DNA of 64,000 bases from Diplocloster hominis. GTDB lineage: Bacteria; Bacillota; Clostridia; Lachnospirales; Lachnospiraceae. The stretch lies in contig NZ_JAWDIY010000009.1 in the NCBI RefSeq assembly GCF_032380655.1, positions 124,001 to 188,000 of the forward strand. Direction: 5' to 3'. Position 1 is the first letter of the stretch, and each line of letters opens with the position of its first letter. Under the pieces are notes generated by a model that was given only the letters and a program-made list of their open reading frames with translations, ran no database searches and had not been told where the DNA came from. A program made the translations under genes and the position numbers. Below, piece after piece: positions 15,248-23,164 of this stretch.

Positions 15248-16180
15248 ATGACGAAAAAGAAGTTATGGATTGCGATCCTCGTGGCTTTTGTAGTGCTTGC
15301 ATCATCCGTTGTTTATTTGAACCGGGCTGTAATTTTTCAGCGCGGCAATCCCATTCCTTATCTTACAGCGGCTGCCAGGATTTCTGAAAAGAATCCCTAT
15401 GTAGCGGTGGATGAAGCAAAGGGCGTCTATATCTCCAAGCGTGGCGAATGCCCGGAGCTGCTTGAGTATTATCAGAAAAAAACAGGGATGGAATTTGTCG
15501 AACAAGCTGGGGGCAGCTATCTGTTTACTGATGGGAGCCGAAATGAAGTAGCCTCGTCTGAGGTTTATTGGGGGCGTTATACGGTCTGGGTGTTGCCCAC
15601 TATGGAAGCTGCCGAGAACTCCGATGCTGAGCAATACGACGCGAAGCCTGTCATTTATCTCTACCCGGAGAAGAAAACTGCGGTCACTGTGAAATTGAAC
15701 TATGCCGGAGAACTGACCTGCACATATCCTGCTTACAATGACGGCTGGAAGGTTTCCGCCAGTCCCGACGGCACATTGACAGACGCCGCCGGGCAAACGT
15801 ACAACTATCTTTATTGGGAGGGCGTAAACAGCGTTGCTTATGATTTTTCCGAGGGCTTCTGCGTAGCCGGAAGCGACACCGCCGTTTTTCTGGAGAACAC
15901 CTTGAACCAGTTGGGACTTACCCGGAAGGAAGCAAATGAGTTTATCGTTTACTGGCTGCCGCTGATGAAAGAGAATCCTTACAATCTCATTGCATTTCAG
16001 TCTGACAGCTATACGCAAACGGCGCAGCTATCCATTGAGCCAGCACCCGATACGCTGCTGCGGGTATTTATGGCGTGGAAGCCGCTTGAGAGCGCCGTGG
16101 ATATTTCTACGCAGAACCTCACCGCCCCGTTACGCACCGGCTTCACGGCAGTGGAGTGGGGCGGCTGTCAAGTTAAGTAA
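15248..16180 (+). CDS. Exported protein with KPVIYLYP motif, 310 aa
   Basis: The N-terminus is a membrane anchor or signal (KKKLWIAILVAFVVLASSVV). Around residue 133 the motif KPVIYLYPEKKTAVTVKL begins a domain seen in many exported Firmicute proteins. It is followed by LTCTYPAYNDGWKVSASPDG and YNYLYWEG, and ends with TGFTAVEWGG. The molecular role of this family is not known to me. The protein is probably extracellular and membrane tethered. It has its own promoter at 15,130 and no obvious operon partner besides the small membrane gene at 16,227. Confidence 0.7.
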   Translation: MTKKKLWIAILVAFVVLASSVVYLNRAVIFQRGNPIPYLTAAARISEKNPYVAVDEAKGVYISKRGECPELLEYYQKKTGMEFVEQAGGSYLFTDGSRNEVASSEVYWGRYTVWVLPTMEAAENSDAEQYDAKPVIYLYPEKKTAVTVKLNYAGELTCTYPAYNDGWKVSASPDGTLTDAAGQTYNYLYWEGVNSVAYDFSEGFCVAGSDTAVFLENTLNQLGLTRKEANEFIVYWLPLMKENPYNLIAFQSDSYTQTAQLSIEPAPDTLLRVFMAWKPLESAVDISTQNLTAPLRTGFTAVEWGGCQVK

Positions 16181-16226
16181 TCGTTGGAGTTAAAGAACGT
16201 CAAACTTCATTCACAGGAGGACTGTT

Positions 16227-16424
16227 ATGAACGCAAAAACAAAGCAAGGCGGGCTTGGCATCGTATCCATACTGACGATGGTATTCATTGTTCTGAAACT
16301 GTCAGGCGTGATTAAGTGGCACTGGATATGGGTGCTTTCGCCAATCTGGATTTCCGCATTGACTGCTGTTGTCCTCTTTGCCGGTATTCTGATTGGCGGA
16401 AGGCTAAAAAAGGGCAAGTGGTAA
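16227..16424 (+). CDS. Small two-helix membrane protein, 65 aa
   Basis: CACAGGAGG precedes the ATG by seven bases. Two hydrophobic helices flank the motif LKLSGVIKWHWIWVLSPIW, typical of a widespread family of tiny membrane proteins (often labelled transmembrane Fragile-X-F). Function unknown. The C-terminus is basic (GRLKKGKW), so it probably faces the cytoplasm. Confidence 0.65.
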   Translation: MNAKTKQGGLGIVSILTMVFIVLKLSGVIKWHWIWVLSPIWISALTAVVLFAGILIGGRLKKGKW

Positions 16425-16712
16425 TATGCTGTCAGGAATTTCAAAATCCCTTTAGGAACTAAAGGACGCACATCCATACTCTCCTATCGGGAGTATCGTG
16501 CGTCCTGCGGAGCTTCATTCTCCGTCAGCAGAAGAAAACTGCCAGACCGAGAATATTTCGTCACTTCGTTCCGTCAAGGGAGTTGCACTCCCTTGCGACG
16601 CTTGCGCGTCTATCCCTTGTGGACTTGCTGTCCGCAAACAGCATAAAATGCTCTTCACCGCCAGCAAGTTTGAAAACGAAAAACTTGAACTTGACGAAAG
16701 GAGTGTGATTAC
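16425..16712 (+). other. Non-coding leader with a strong hairpin
   Basis: No gene is evident. A long imperfect hairpin at 16,463-16,506 (AGGACGCAC with GTGCGTCCT and inner ATACTC with GAGTAT) is followed by about 200 bases of leader before the lipoprotein start. The last 40 bases carry GAAAGGAGTGTGATTAC before the ATG. Confidence 0.55.
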
Positions 16713-17078
16713 ATGAAGAAGTTGATAGCATTAGGTTTAACATTGGTCTGTGTGTTGGGTCTGGTCAGTTGCAGTAAGACAAACGAGTTGCAGCAAGGTG
16801 ACAATAATATGCAATATTTCTTCTCTGCGAAGGTCATTGAAGTGGATGAAGCATACCTACTGTTGGAAGTGTTTGACACGGGAAATAGCAATCTTTCTGA
16901 AGGTGCAAAGATTGAAGTATCAACGGATACAGTATCTGCCGATGGTTGTCCTGAATTTGTGATAGGCGAATATGCAAGAGTGCTCATGGCACGGAATACA
17001 GACAATAATCCCCCTGGTCGATTAGAAGCATTTTCTATTTGCAAGACAGACGAAACTGGGAAAGTTACCGCAGATTAA
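16713..17078 (+). CDS. Predicted lipoprotein, 121 aa (YobA/DUF3221-like)
   Basis: The signal peptide ends in a lipobox with Cys near residue 20 (LGLVSCSKTNE). The mature domain is a small beta-rich fold (FFSAKVIEVDEAYLLLEVF, later GEYARVLMARNT) resembling the YobA/DUF3221 OB-like family of secreted lipoproteins. It should be anchored outside the membrane. Function is unknown. A good ribosome binding site (GAAAGGAG) lies nine bases upstream. A terminator follows at 17,131. Confidence 0.65.
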   Translation: MKKLIALGLTLVCVLGLVSCSKTNELQQGDNNMQYFFSAKVIEVDEAYLLLEVFDTGNSNLSEGAKIEVSTDTVSADGCPEFVIGEYARVLMARNTDNNPPGRLEAFSICKTDETGKVTAD

Positions 17079-17130
17079 AGAGACCAATAATCATTCGTTC
17101 AACAGCCAGAACAACCGAATACCGAACATC

Positions 17131-17176
17131 AGACCGTTGACCCGCGCCGTGTGAGTACAGTCAGCGGTCTTTTTTT
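17131..17176 (+). terminator. Terminator upstream of DUF3847-like stub
   Basis: AGACCGTTGAC pairs with GTCAGCGGTCT (one G-U pair), followed by seven T. In Tn1549-type elements a similar hairpin lies just ahead of the mobilisation genes, so this may be a residue of such a region. Confidence 0.7.
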
Positions 17177-17205
17177 ACCCAAAATCAAGAAAGGAGCGAC
17201 CACCC

Positions 17206-17352
17206 ATGACGAAGAAGAAAAAGCCGCAGACCGTCGAGGAATGCAACGCCGAGATAGAGAAACTTCCTGTAGAGTGGAACAGTTCTTCGAGAAGCATAAT
17301 AAAGGGATGTGCCTATGCCTTGAGGAAGGTCGGAAATGTCGCTTTGCGTTGA
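17206..17352 (+). pseudogene. DUF3847-like mobilisation gene stub, 48 codons
   Basis: AAAGGAGCGACCACCC precedes an ATG whose first ~18 codons (MTKKKKPQTVEECNAEIEKL) resemble the start of DUF3847 proteins encoded beside relaxase genes in Tn1549-like elements. After that the sequence no longer has the expected coiled coil and stops early, so the gene was cut by a junction. With the relaxase remnant at 11,760 it points to a decayed conjugative element. Confidence 0.5.
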
Positions 17353-17523
17353 AGTAAGACTAATATGCAGTGGATAAGCCTTCAGAAAGGCTAACCTCAA
17401 GTTTAAGAAAACGCAACAGAAAGAGGAATCAAGGCGCATTTATTCCATGAATATTTCGGGAAATGCGCCTTGTTAATTTTCCTGAAGGAAAACTATAAAT
17501 ATACGCAAAACTGAAAACCTATC
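17353..17523. other. Spacer with hairpin before the GntR promoter
   Basis: No gene seen. An inverted pair AAGGCGCATTT / AAATGCGCCTT around 17,430-17,473 forms a possible terminator, followed by TTAATTTT. Confidence 0.5.
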
Positions 17524-17552
17524 TTGATTGCAAGATTGTTAGTTGATATAAT
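17524..17552 (+). promoter_or_regulatory. Promoter of the GntR gene
   Basis: TTGATT (17,524-17,529) and TATAAT (17,547-17,552) are 17 bases apart, 33 bases before the gene. GAGGAGG gives a strong ribosome binding site. Confidence 0.65.
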
Positions 17553-17584
17553 AATCATATACCGATTTAGAGGAGGACCTTCAG

Positions 17585-18211
17585 ATGGATAACGATACAC
17601 TTCCCCAATATATACAGATTGCGCTTTCCATTGCCAGGCGGATTGCGGGAGGGGATGTTCCGGAGGGAGCGAAGATTTCCGGGCGATCCAAGCTGTCCTC
17701 TGAGTACAATGTCTCACCGGAAACGATTCGGAAAGCCGTTCGGCTGCTTGGAGACATGCGTGTCGTGGATGTGCGGGAGCAAAGCGGCGTATATGTGCTT
17801 TCCGCAGACAATGCCAAGCGTTATCTGCATGATTTTGAGCCAAAGTTGGATGTGTTCAATAAGCGACGGCATCTCACAGAGCTACTGGAGCAGCAGAGCC
17901 ACATCTCACACCAACTTGCCGATTTGTGCCGCAGTATTCTTGACTATGCCGTGCTTCCTGTTCAGGCGGACGATACCCTGCCAAACCATATTTTCCGCAT
18001 TCCAGAGGGATGGAATGGCAACGGAAGGAATCTCGGCGAGTTGCATTTCTGGCAGGCGACAGGTGCGACAATCGTAGCTATCCGGCGCGGTACCTCCCGC
18101 ATCGTATCTCCCGGCCCGTATGCAGAGATGTATGGCGGCGATGAAATTATTTTCGTCGGGTCCGACGAAGCCCGGGAAGCGGTCTCCCGCTTCTTTTTCA
18201 ACACCGAATAA
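17585..18211 (+). CDS. GntR-type regulator with RCK_C (TrkA-C) domain, 208 aa
   Basis: The N-terminal winged helix shows the GntR pattern (GAKISGRSKLSSEYNVSPET, IRKAVRLLGDMRVVDV). A helical linker follows, then a C-terminal RCK_C domain (LHFWQATGATIVAIRRG, FVGSDEAREAVSRFF) that usually binds a small ligand or nucleotide. This architecture occurs beside ion or solute transporters. Here the next gene, 38 bases downstream, is a sodium:solute symporter, so it probably controls that gene. The ligand is unknown. Confidence 0.85.
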   Translation: MDNDTLPQYIQIALSIARRIAGGDVPEGAKISGRSKLSSEYNVSPETIRKAVRLLGDMRVVDVREQSGVYVLSADNAKRYLHDFEPKLDVFNKRRHLTELLEQQSHISHQLADLCRSILDYAVLPVQADDTLPNHIFRIPEGWNGNGRNLGELHFWQATGATIVAIRRGTSRIVSPGPYAEMYGGDEIIFVGSDEAREAVSRFFFNTE

Positions 18212-18249
18212 TACCCGGCGCCAGTGCCGGGCAAGAAAGGAAGTTTTAT

Positions 18250-19701
18250 ATGATCCATAATCAGTTGCATACGGTCGATCTTGTAATCATCGGCGCATAT
18301 CTTATCGCGATGGTCATGGTAGGTCTCGTTGTCGTCAGAAAGGTCAAAAATATGGACGACTATTACCTTGGCGGACGCTCCTTCGGCCCTCTGGTGCTCA
18401 TGGCGACCGTCTGCGCCACTATCATCGGCGGCAGCGGCCTGATGGGTCGCGCCGGCGTTGCCTATTCCAGTGGCTTCAAAGCCATTATGACGGCACTACC
18501 CTATCTTCTTGGGATGTTCTTGTTTTCCGCCTTTGCCGGACGCATCTCCGCTGTGGGTACGACCTTTGCCGTTACCTCCATTCCCGATCTTTTTGAACGT
18601 CGGTTCGGAAAAGCCGCCAAGGTCATTCTCGGCGCGATGATTGCCTTCACCATGATGGGCACCGTCGCGTCTCAGGTCACGGCAACGGCGACAATCATCA
18701 ATATGCTCGGCGGATAGATCGGCATTTCCTACGAGATGGGCGCTTTCATTGCGTGCGCGGTATTCATCATTTACACTGCCACCTCAGGACTGTTCGGCGT
18801 GATCTACACGGATGTGTTCCAGTTCATCATGCTGATTCTGTTTGTCTATATCCTGATTCCCGGCGCATCGCTCCTGAAACTCGGCGGACCGGCCGCCTTT
18901 TTCCGCAATCTCGCGCCGGAGCTGGCAACTCCCTATGTCGATGGCAATATCATCGGAGACATTATTACATATTTTGTGTTTACGCTGGCGGGTGCGGAAA
19001 TGTGGCAGCGCGCCTTTGCTGCAAAGAGTCAGAAGGCGGCAAAGAAGGGCCTGTTCCTCGGCACCTTCGTGTACGGTCTCACCATCCCTCTCGTCTGGTT
19101 TATGGGAGTGGTCGCGCATCAGCTTGTCAGCGGAGATAAGATTGCCATGTACGGCACTACCGATGCCGTCGTTCCGGCTCTTGCCATTGAGATTCTGCCG
19201 ATTGGGCTTACGGGGCTTGCTCTTGCAGGCATCCTTTCGGTTATCATGTCCACGGCGGACAGCTATCTGATCGTGTCCGTGCAGAGCTGTGTGCATGATG
19301 TTTACAAATCATTCAAGCCGGATGTCCCGGAGAAAAAGGAATTGATTCTGACCCGCGTCTTTGCGGTCATCATGCCGCTGGGCGCATTGCTTATCGCGCT
19401 ATATATCAAAAACGCCTATAATATTCTCATGTTTGCATGGAGCTTTTACGCTGCGGCAGCCGGACTTCCTGCGTTTGCCGCACTCTATTGGAAGAAAGCT
19501 ACCACGGCAGGGATCCTCTCCGGAATGGTTGTGGGCTTTACGGTCTGCATCGGCTGGAAACTGGCGGGGCAGCCCCTTGGTCTCGGTGCAACGGTTCCTG
19601 GAGCACTTGCCTGTGCTGCGGCGCTGGTCATTGTAAGTCTTGCCACCTATAAGCGTTCACCGACGCCGTTCTTGAATCCGCATGCCGAAGCGGTCAAGTG
19701 A
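18250..19701 (+). pseudogene. Sodium:solute symporter split by an in-frame amber codon
   Basis: Both halves lie in one frame and together give a ~483-residue SSS-family permease with about 12-13 membrane helices. Family motifs include DDYYLGGRSFGPLVLMATVC and GLMGRAGVAY. A single TAG at 18,715-18,717, in the loop after MLGG, interrupts the frame. The second half has no clear ribosome binding site at its first ATG (18,736). Other genes nearby end in TAG, so recoding is unlikely. The gene is probably a recent nonsense mutant or a sequencing error. The substrate is not evident. Confidence 0.75.
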
Positions 19702-19788
19702 TTTTCTGTTTACGAAAATCACTTTGGCATCAGGAGATGTGAATGAATTGAGGGCAACGGGAGACTTTCCGTTGCCCTCTGCTTTTTT
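19696..19788 (+). terminator. Two successive hairpins after the symporter gene
   Basis: AAGTGATTTTC pairs with GAAAATCACTT at 19,696-19,724, overlapping the stop codon. A second stem GAGGGCAACGG/CCGTTGCCCTC (19,750-19,779) is followed by TTTTTT and is a classic intrinsic terminator. Confidence 0.8.
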
Positions 19789-19939
19789 GGAAAGGACAAA
19801 ATGTCTCGCGAAATGGCAGACTAAATGGCAGGGTTTGCGCCGATGACACGAAAAAGACGCTGTGGTATAATCGTATCGTCCCCCAATGGGTCGTGAAACC
19901 CGGCATGAATGCCGAATACTGCCCAAAGGAGTGCTGAGT

Positions 19940-20329
19940 ATGAAATATTGTCCCTATTGCGGCGCCGATTTTGCAGATGGCGCCGCTTCTTTCTGCATGG
20001 AGTGCGGGAAGAGTCTGCCGATTGCGGAAGATGGTCAGAAAAAGCCAAAAGAGAAACCCGTAAAGTCGCAAAAGCGTATGGAAAAGAAGCGCAAGCACCC
20101 GTCCCCCAAGCCACGGAAAAAGCATGAAAAGCCTGTCGGTGAACACGTGGGAAGAGCTTTTCATCCAAAGGACGATGGATATGACGGCTACTATGACGAT
20201 GTTCTGCCTTCAGACGCAGGAAAACTGAAGGAGGGGGCTGACATGGAATTGGTGAAGAAGGTTTCCGCCGTGGCGGGAGTCATGCTGCTGATTGTTATTC
20301 TGTGCGTTGTCGCAATGTATTTGCTGTGA
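19940..20329 (+). CDS. Zinc-ribbon membrane protein, 129 aa
   Basis: The N-terminus is a zinc ribbon (YCPYCGADF ... FCMECGKS, four Cys). A basic linker rich in Lys and Pro follows, then an acidic segment and a single C-terminal membrane helix (VMLLIVILCVVAMYLL). The likely topology is a cytoplasmic ribbon with a tail anchor. Function is unknown. It opens the long plus-strand region of the element, with a -10 like TATAAT at 19,864 and AAAGGAGTGCTGAGT before the ATG. Confidence 0.7.
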   Translation: MKYCPYCGADFADGAASFCMECGKSLPIAEDGQKKPKEKPVKSQKRMEKKRKHPSPKPRKKHEKPVGEHVGRAFHPKDDGYDGYYDDVLPSDAGKLKEGADMELVKKVSAVAGVMLLIVILCVVAMYLL

Positions 20330-20392
20330 GTGCTGTAATTCGCGCCGCCTTGCCGTGTAATATGGGAAAAGGACAGACAAGGAGTGAGCAAA

Positions 20393-20959
20393 ATGAAATA
20401 TATATCCAAAGGTATGGTAATCAGAGCCTCCACAGAGGATCTTCTGTTCGTGACCCGCTGCGGCGTAGATTTTCAGCTGACCGGGGAACAGGCTGCGCTC
20501 TGGCTTAATGGCAGATTTGGGTTTGCAAAAAACCGCGAGAATGTGCTGGAGGTAAAAGCACTGCAGCAGCTTAAACGTCAGGGGCTTGTTGAAATTACAG
20601 AAGGCGATGAGCCCGTTTTTGAGTATCGTGCATTGACACAGTGCGTTCTGACGCCTGCGAAGCCGCAAGGAGTTCGTGCGATTCTAAGTGCACGCCAAAA
20701 AGAACTGCTGCTATGGCTGACAGAAGCCGGACTTCGGCTCACCACGGCAGAACTGGTATTCCTGACAGAACATCATGTAGCGCCACAAATAAACCTGTTG
20801 GGGGATAGAAATAGGCAGAACCTGACGGAAACAATCTATACGCAGGAAACCATTTTTGATAACATTCTGGAAGCACAAATGGAACACGCCGCAGTGCGGG
20901 ATGAGGTCGTTTCCGCATTGCTCAGGCTACTGAAGAAAAAGAGAATCCTTCTGCTGTGA
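20393..20959 (+). CDS. Unknown 188-aa protein, possible winged-helix
   Basis: AAGGAG lies eight bases before the ATG at 20,393, which I prefer to the GTG at 20,384. The protein is soluble and largely helical. Segments such as LQQLKRQGLVEITEGDEPVF look like a helix followed by a beta wing, so a winged-helix DNA-binding role is possible but unproven. It overlaps no neighbour but lies nine bases before the next gene, so it is in an operon with 20,968 and 21,420. Confidence 0.6.
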   Translation: MKYISKGMVIRASTEDLLFVTRCGVDFQLTGEQAALWLNGRFGFAKNRENVLEVKALQQLKRQGLVEITEGDEPVFEYRALTQCVLTPAKPQGVRAILSARQKELLLWLTEAGLRLTTAELVFLTEHHVAPQINLLGDRNRQNLTETIYTQETIFDNILEAQMEHAAVRDEVVSALLRLLKKKRILLL

Positions 20960-20967
20960 GGTGCGTA

Positions 20968-21423
20968 ATGAGAGAAAATTTCGAAAAAATCCCACCGCCG
21001 CTGCAAAAACAGATTATAATGAGATGTGGAGCCGCGCTGGTAAGCCTTTTATTGATGGTGGTGTCTCTGTTGTTGGAGGGCAACCTTTATCTGTCTCTTT
21101 CCGTCCTGCTCTTTTTCGCCTTTTATGGGTTCAGTGCATTGCAACTGCTGTATAGAGCAGTCACCGATCAAATAGTGGTAATTCGTGGTCACTGTACCGG
21201 GCTGGAAAAAACTCCGATACGCCGCCGCATCAAAACGATTTATCTGTGGTCAGACCCACATACAGTGAAAATACAGCTCGCCGGAAGACTTCGAAATGTT
21301 GATGAGGGCGACATCATCACGGTATATACGGCAACCGGCACGCCGGTATATGAAAACGAAGGCTGCCAACAGCTTAGCACATATTTGGCAATCGATATTT
21401 TGAAAGGAAGAGGATCAAAATGA
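20968..21423 (+). CDS. Unknown 151-aa membrane-anchored protein
   Basis: Two hydrophobic helices near the N-terminus (ALVSLLLMVVSLLLEG and LSVLLFFAFYGFSALQLLY) are followed by a soluble basic beta-rich domain (IRRRIKTIYLWSD). No known domain was recognised. The frame is open upstream from 20,956, but I take the ATG at 20,968. Its stop overlaps the next start by four bases. Confidence 0.6.
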   Translation: MRENFEKIPPPLQKQIIMRCGAALVSLLLMVVSLLLEGNLYLSLSVLLFFAFYGFSALQLLYRAVTDQIVVIRGHCTGLEKTPIRRRIKTIYLWSDPHTVKIQLAGRLRNVDEGDIITVYTATGTPVYENEGCQQLSTYLAIDILKGRGSK

Positions 21424-21617
21424 CAAAAGGCGATGAGATCCGCGGATTAGTCAGGGAAATAGAGAACAGAGTCGAAGCGGGTATCCTGCCGGATGGGAAC
21501 TGTATATTCGACCCGCTTCGAGTGAGGCTTGCGTTGGAGTTGGTTCTGTCTGTGCTGGAGCAAGGTACCCCGGTGAAAACAGCGAAGTGCCCGGCGAAAA
21601 CAGCGGAAAGCAATTGA
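21420..21617 (+). CDS. Unknown 65-aa protein
   Basis: A short helical protein (GDEIRGLVREIENRVEAGIL; VRLALELVLSVLEQG) with a coiled-coil look, coupled to the preceding gene by a four-base overlap. It ends at 21,617, inside the promoter of the next operon. AAGGAAGAGGATCAAA precedes the ATG. Function unknown. Confidence 0.55.
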   Translation: MTKGDEIRGLVREIENRVEAGILPDGNCIFDPLRVRLALELVLSVLEQGTPVKTAKCPAKTAESN

Positions 21618-21742
21618 CTGTCATATGAGAACCTGCTATAATACAATCATAAGTATCAAGGTTTCCTGCGCGGAACACCAGAGTATTCAAGTTATAAAGT
21701 GTCAATTAACACATTCGTGTTGGTTGGCACTTTTTTTGTTTC
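21614..21742 (+). promoter_or_regulatory. Promoter and terminator leader of the ssb operon
   Basis: TTGACT (21,614-21,619) and TATAAT (21,637-21,642) have 17-base spacing. Then come AAGTATCA, a small GTTTCC/GGAAC hairpin, CAGAGTATTC, and a terminator stem at 21,698-21,731 (AGTGTCAATTAACAC with GTGTTGGTTGGCACT) ending in seven T. The same order recurs at 30,693-30,813. A terminator in the leader implies regulated read-through. Confidence 0.75.
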
Positions 21743-21814
21743 TCGGTTTCTTCCCTAAATGGGTTGAAATAAATCATGTTATAGCAGGCAGCACCTGCAA
21801 GAAAGGAGCATCTT

Positions 21815-22291
21815 ATGTTCAAGGTAATCGCAACTGATGTCGTCATCTCCAAGGGATATGACGGCGCCCCGGCTCTCAAATTCTCCGAAAACGGGGAGAG
21901 TGTCCGGTTCCGCATCGGCAAAAAGGTGTACGACACCCGCGCCGAAAGCAACACCCGATGGGTAAACCTCTCTGTAAAAGCCTTTGGCCCGGTATGTGAG
22001 CGCATCAAAAAGATGCAGCTTAAGGAGAGCTCGTTCATCAATATTCTCGGCCGCCTGGACGAGGATGTTTGGGAGGACAGCACGACGCATGAAAAAAGGA
22101 GCGCCATGGTGGTCATTCTGGATGAAATTGAGTATTGCTCCTCTGGCGGCGGAAAGCAGAAGACCGAGGAATCTGGGGAACAGCCCAGAGCGGCTGCCGC
22201 ACCCGCAAAGTCTGCCTCCAACGGAGAGATGCCCGGTAATTTCACCGGCTTTGAACCCTTCGGCGGCGTAAATTCGTTCTTCGACGAATAA
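21815..22291 (+). CDS. ssb: Single-stranded DNA-binding protein (SSB-like), 158 aa
   Basis: Residues 1-110 form an OB-fold pattern seen in SSB proteins (FSENGESVRFRIGKKV, TRWVNLSVKAFGPVCERI, SFINILGRLDEDVWEDS). A flexible Ala/Ser/Pro linker follows and the C-terminus is acidic (GGVNSFFDE), as in SSBs that recruit repair partners. It probably protects single strands during element replication or transfer and feeds the YqaJ, RecD-like and primase proteins encoded further right. GAAAGGAGCATCTT precedes the ATG. Its operon starts from the regulated leader at 21,614. Confidence 0.82.
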   Translation: MFKVIATDVVISKGYDGAPALKFSENGESVRFRIGKKVYDTRAESNTRWVNLSVKAFGPVCERIKKMQLKESSFINILGRLDEDVWEDSTTHEKRSAMVVILDEIEYCSSGGGKQKTEESGEQPRAAAAPAKSASNGEMPGNFTGFEPFGGVNSFFDE

Positions 22292-22328
22292 TCAATCGAA
22301 GAACTACAAATGGATCGGGCGCATTAAA

Positions 22329-22367
22329 ACGCACATGAGTATCTATGTGGACTCATGTGCGTTTTTT
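22329..22367 (+). terminator. Strong terminator after ssb
   Basis: ACGCACATGAGT pairs with ACTCATGTGCGT (12 bp, perfect) and is followed by TTTTTT. It ends about 20 bases before the start of the next gene, so it also lies in that gene's leader. Confidence 0.85.
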
Positions 22368-22387
22368 GCGTTCAGAAAGGACAGTAT

Positions 22388-23140
22388 ATGCAAAACAAAG
22401 AATTCAAGCGCCACATCGCCTATGAGGTTTTGACCATACTGGGGACATTGGCTCTGCTGCTGTTTGTCTGCAGGCTTTGGCCGATTCTCTTATTGGTGAT
22501 ACTCGGTATTTTTATCGCCGCCATGCGACTGCTCTTTCTCTCTGCCAGAAAAGTGGAGAATATCCCGCCTCTGCTTCCGGCTGCTCGCCCAGAACCTACG
22601 GATCAGGATATCCGGGACATGGCGTTCGGCTCAATGCAGCGGCGGATTACAGAGCTGGTCACGGCCGATTTCCCCAACGCCAGATGGGTATGGAAGACGC
22701 CTAATGCCATGCGCAATATTGCGACAGGCAACGAGGTGCGAATCCTGCTCAACCATGCCGGCGGATACCGTGAAGCGATCGTTGTGATTCGCGGCCTTCA
22801 AGTGTTCAGCCTGACCTACCCGCACGCGGAAGAAGTCAAGATGCCGGAAACGGAAAATGATGAGACGGGCACAGAGGAAACTGAGAATGACACTCCGCAG
22901 AAGGTCGATCCCCCGGAGAATTATGAGTATCTGGCTTTTGAATGGGTGGATGCCCATGTTATGGAACTCAATGAGCGGTGCAACGAGAGCATCGCTCAAG
23001 GGCTATCCATGCTGGAAATAACGGAGGCAGAACTGCCTGCCCGAGAAAGCTGGCCGGACATCTGCCGGGAGCTGGAACGGAACGGCATGGAGACCTGCTG
23101 CTGTACAGATACCGGTATTACCATTGATTTCACGCAGTGA
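22388..23140 (+). CDS. Unknown 250-aa membrane-anchored protein
   Basis: GAAAGGACAGTAT precedes the ATG at 22,388. Two hydrophobic helices follow the N-terminus (LTILGTLALLLFVCRLWPIL and a second one directly after). The remainder is cytoplasmic, with FPNARWVWKTPN and a long acidic Glu/Thr-rich insert (residues ~150-180). I do not recognise the domain. It stands 24 bases before the AAA+ ATPase and may anchor that system to the membrane, which is inference from position. Confidence 0.6.
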   Translation: MQNKEFKRHIAYEVLTILGTLALLLFVCRLWPILLLVILGIFIAAMRLLFLSARKVENIPPLLPAARPEPTDQDIRDMAFGSMQRRITELVTADFPNARWVWKTPNAMRNIATGNEVRILLNHAGGYREAIVVIRGLQVFSLTYPHAEEVKMPETENDETGTEETENDTPQKVDPPENYEYLAFEWVDAHVMELNERCNESIAQGLSMLEITEAELPARESWPDICRELERNGMETCCCTDTGITIDFTQ

Positions 23141-23164
23141 CACTGCAGAAAGGAATGACGCGAT

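Noticed and set aside
18715..18717. Recoded amber (TAG read as an amino acid)
   Set aside because: Other intact genes in the window end with TAG (for example at 29,678 and 30,614), so it is used as a normal stop.
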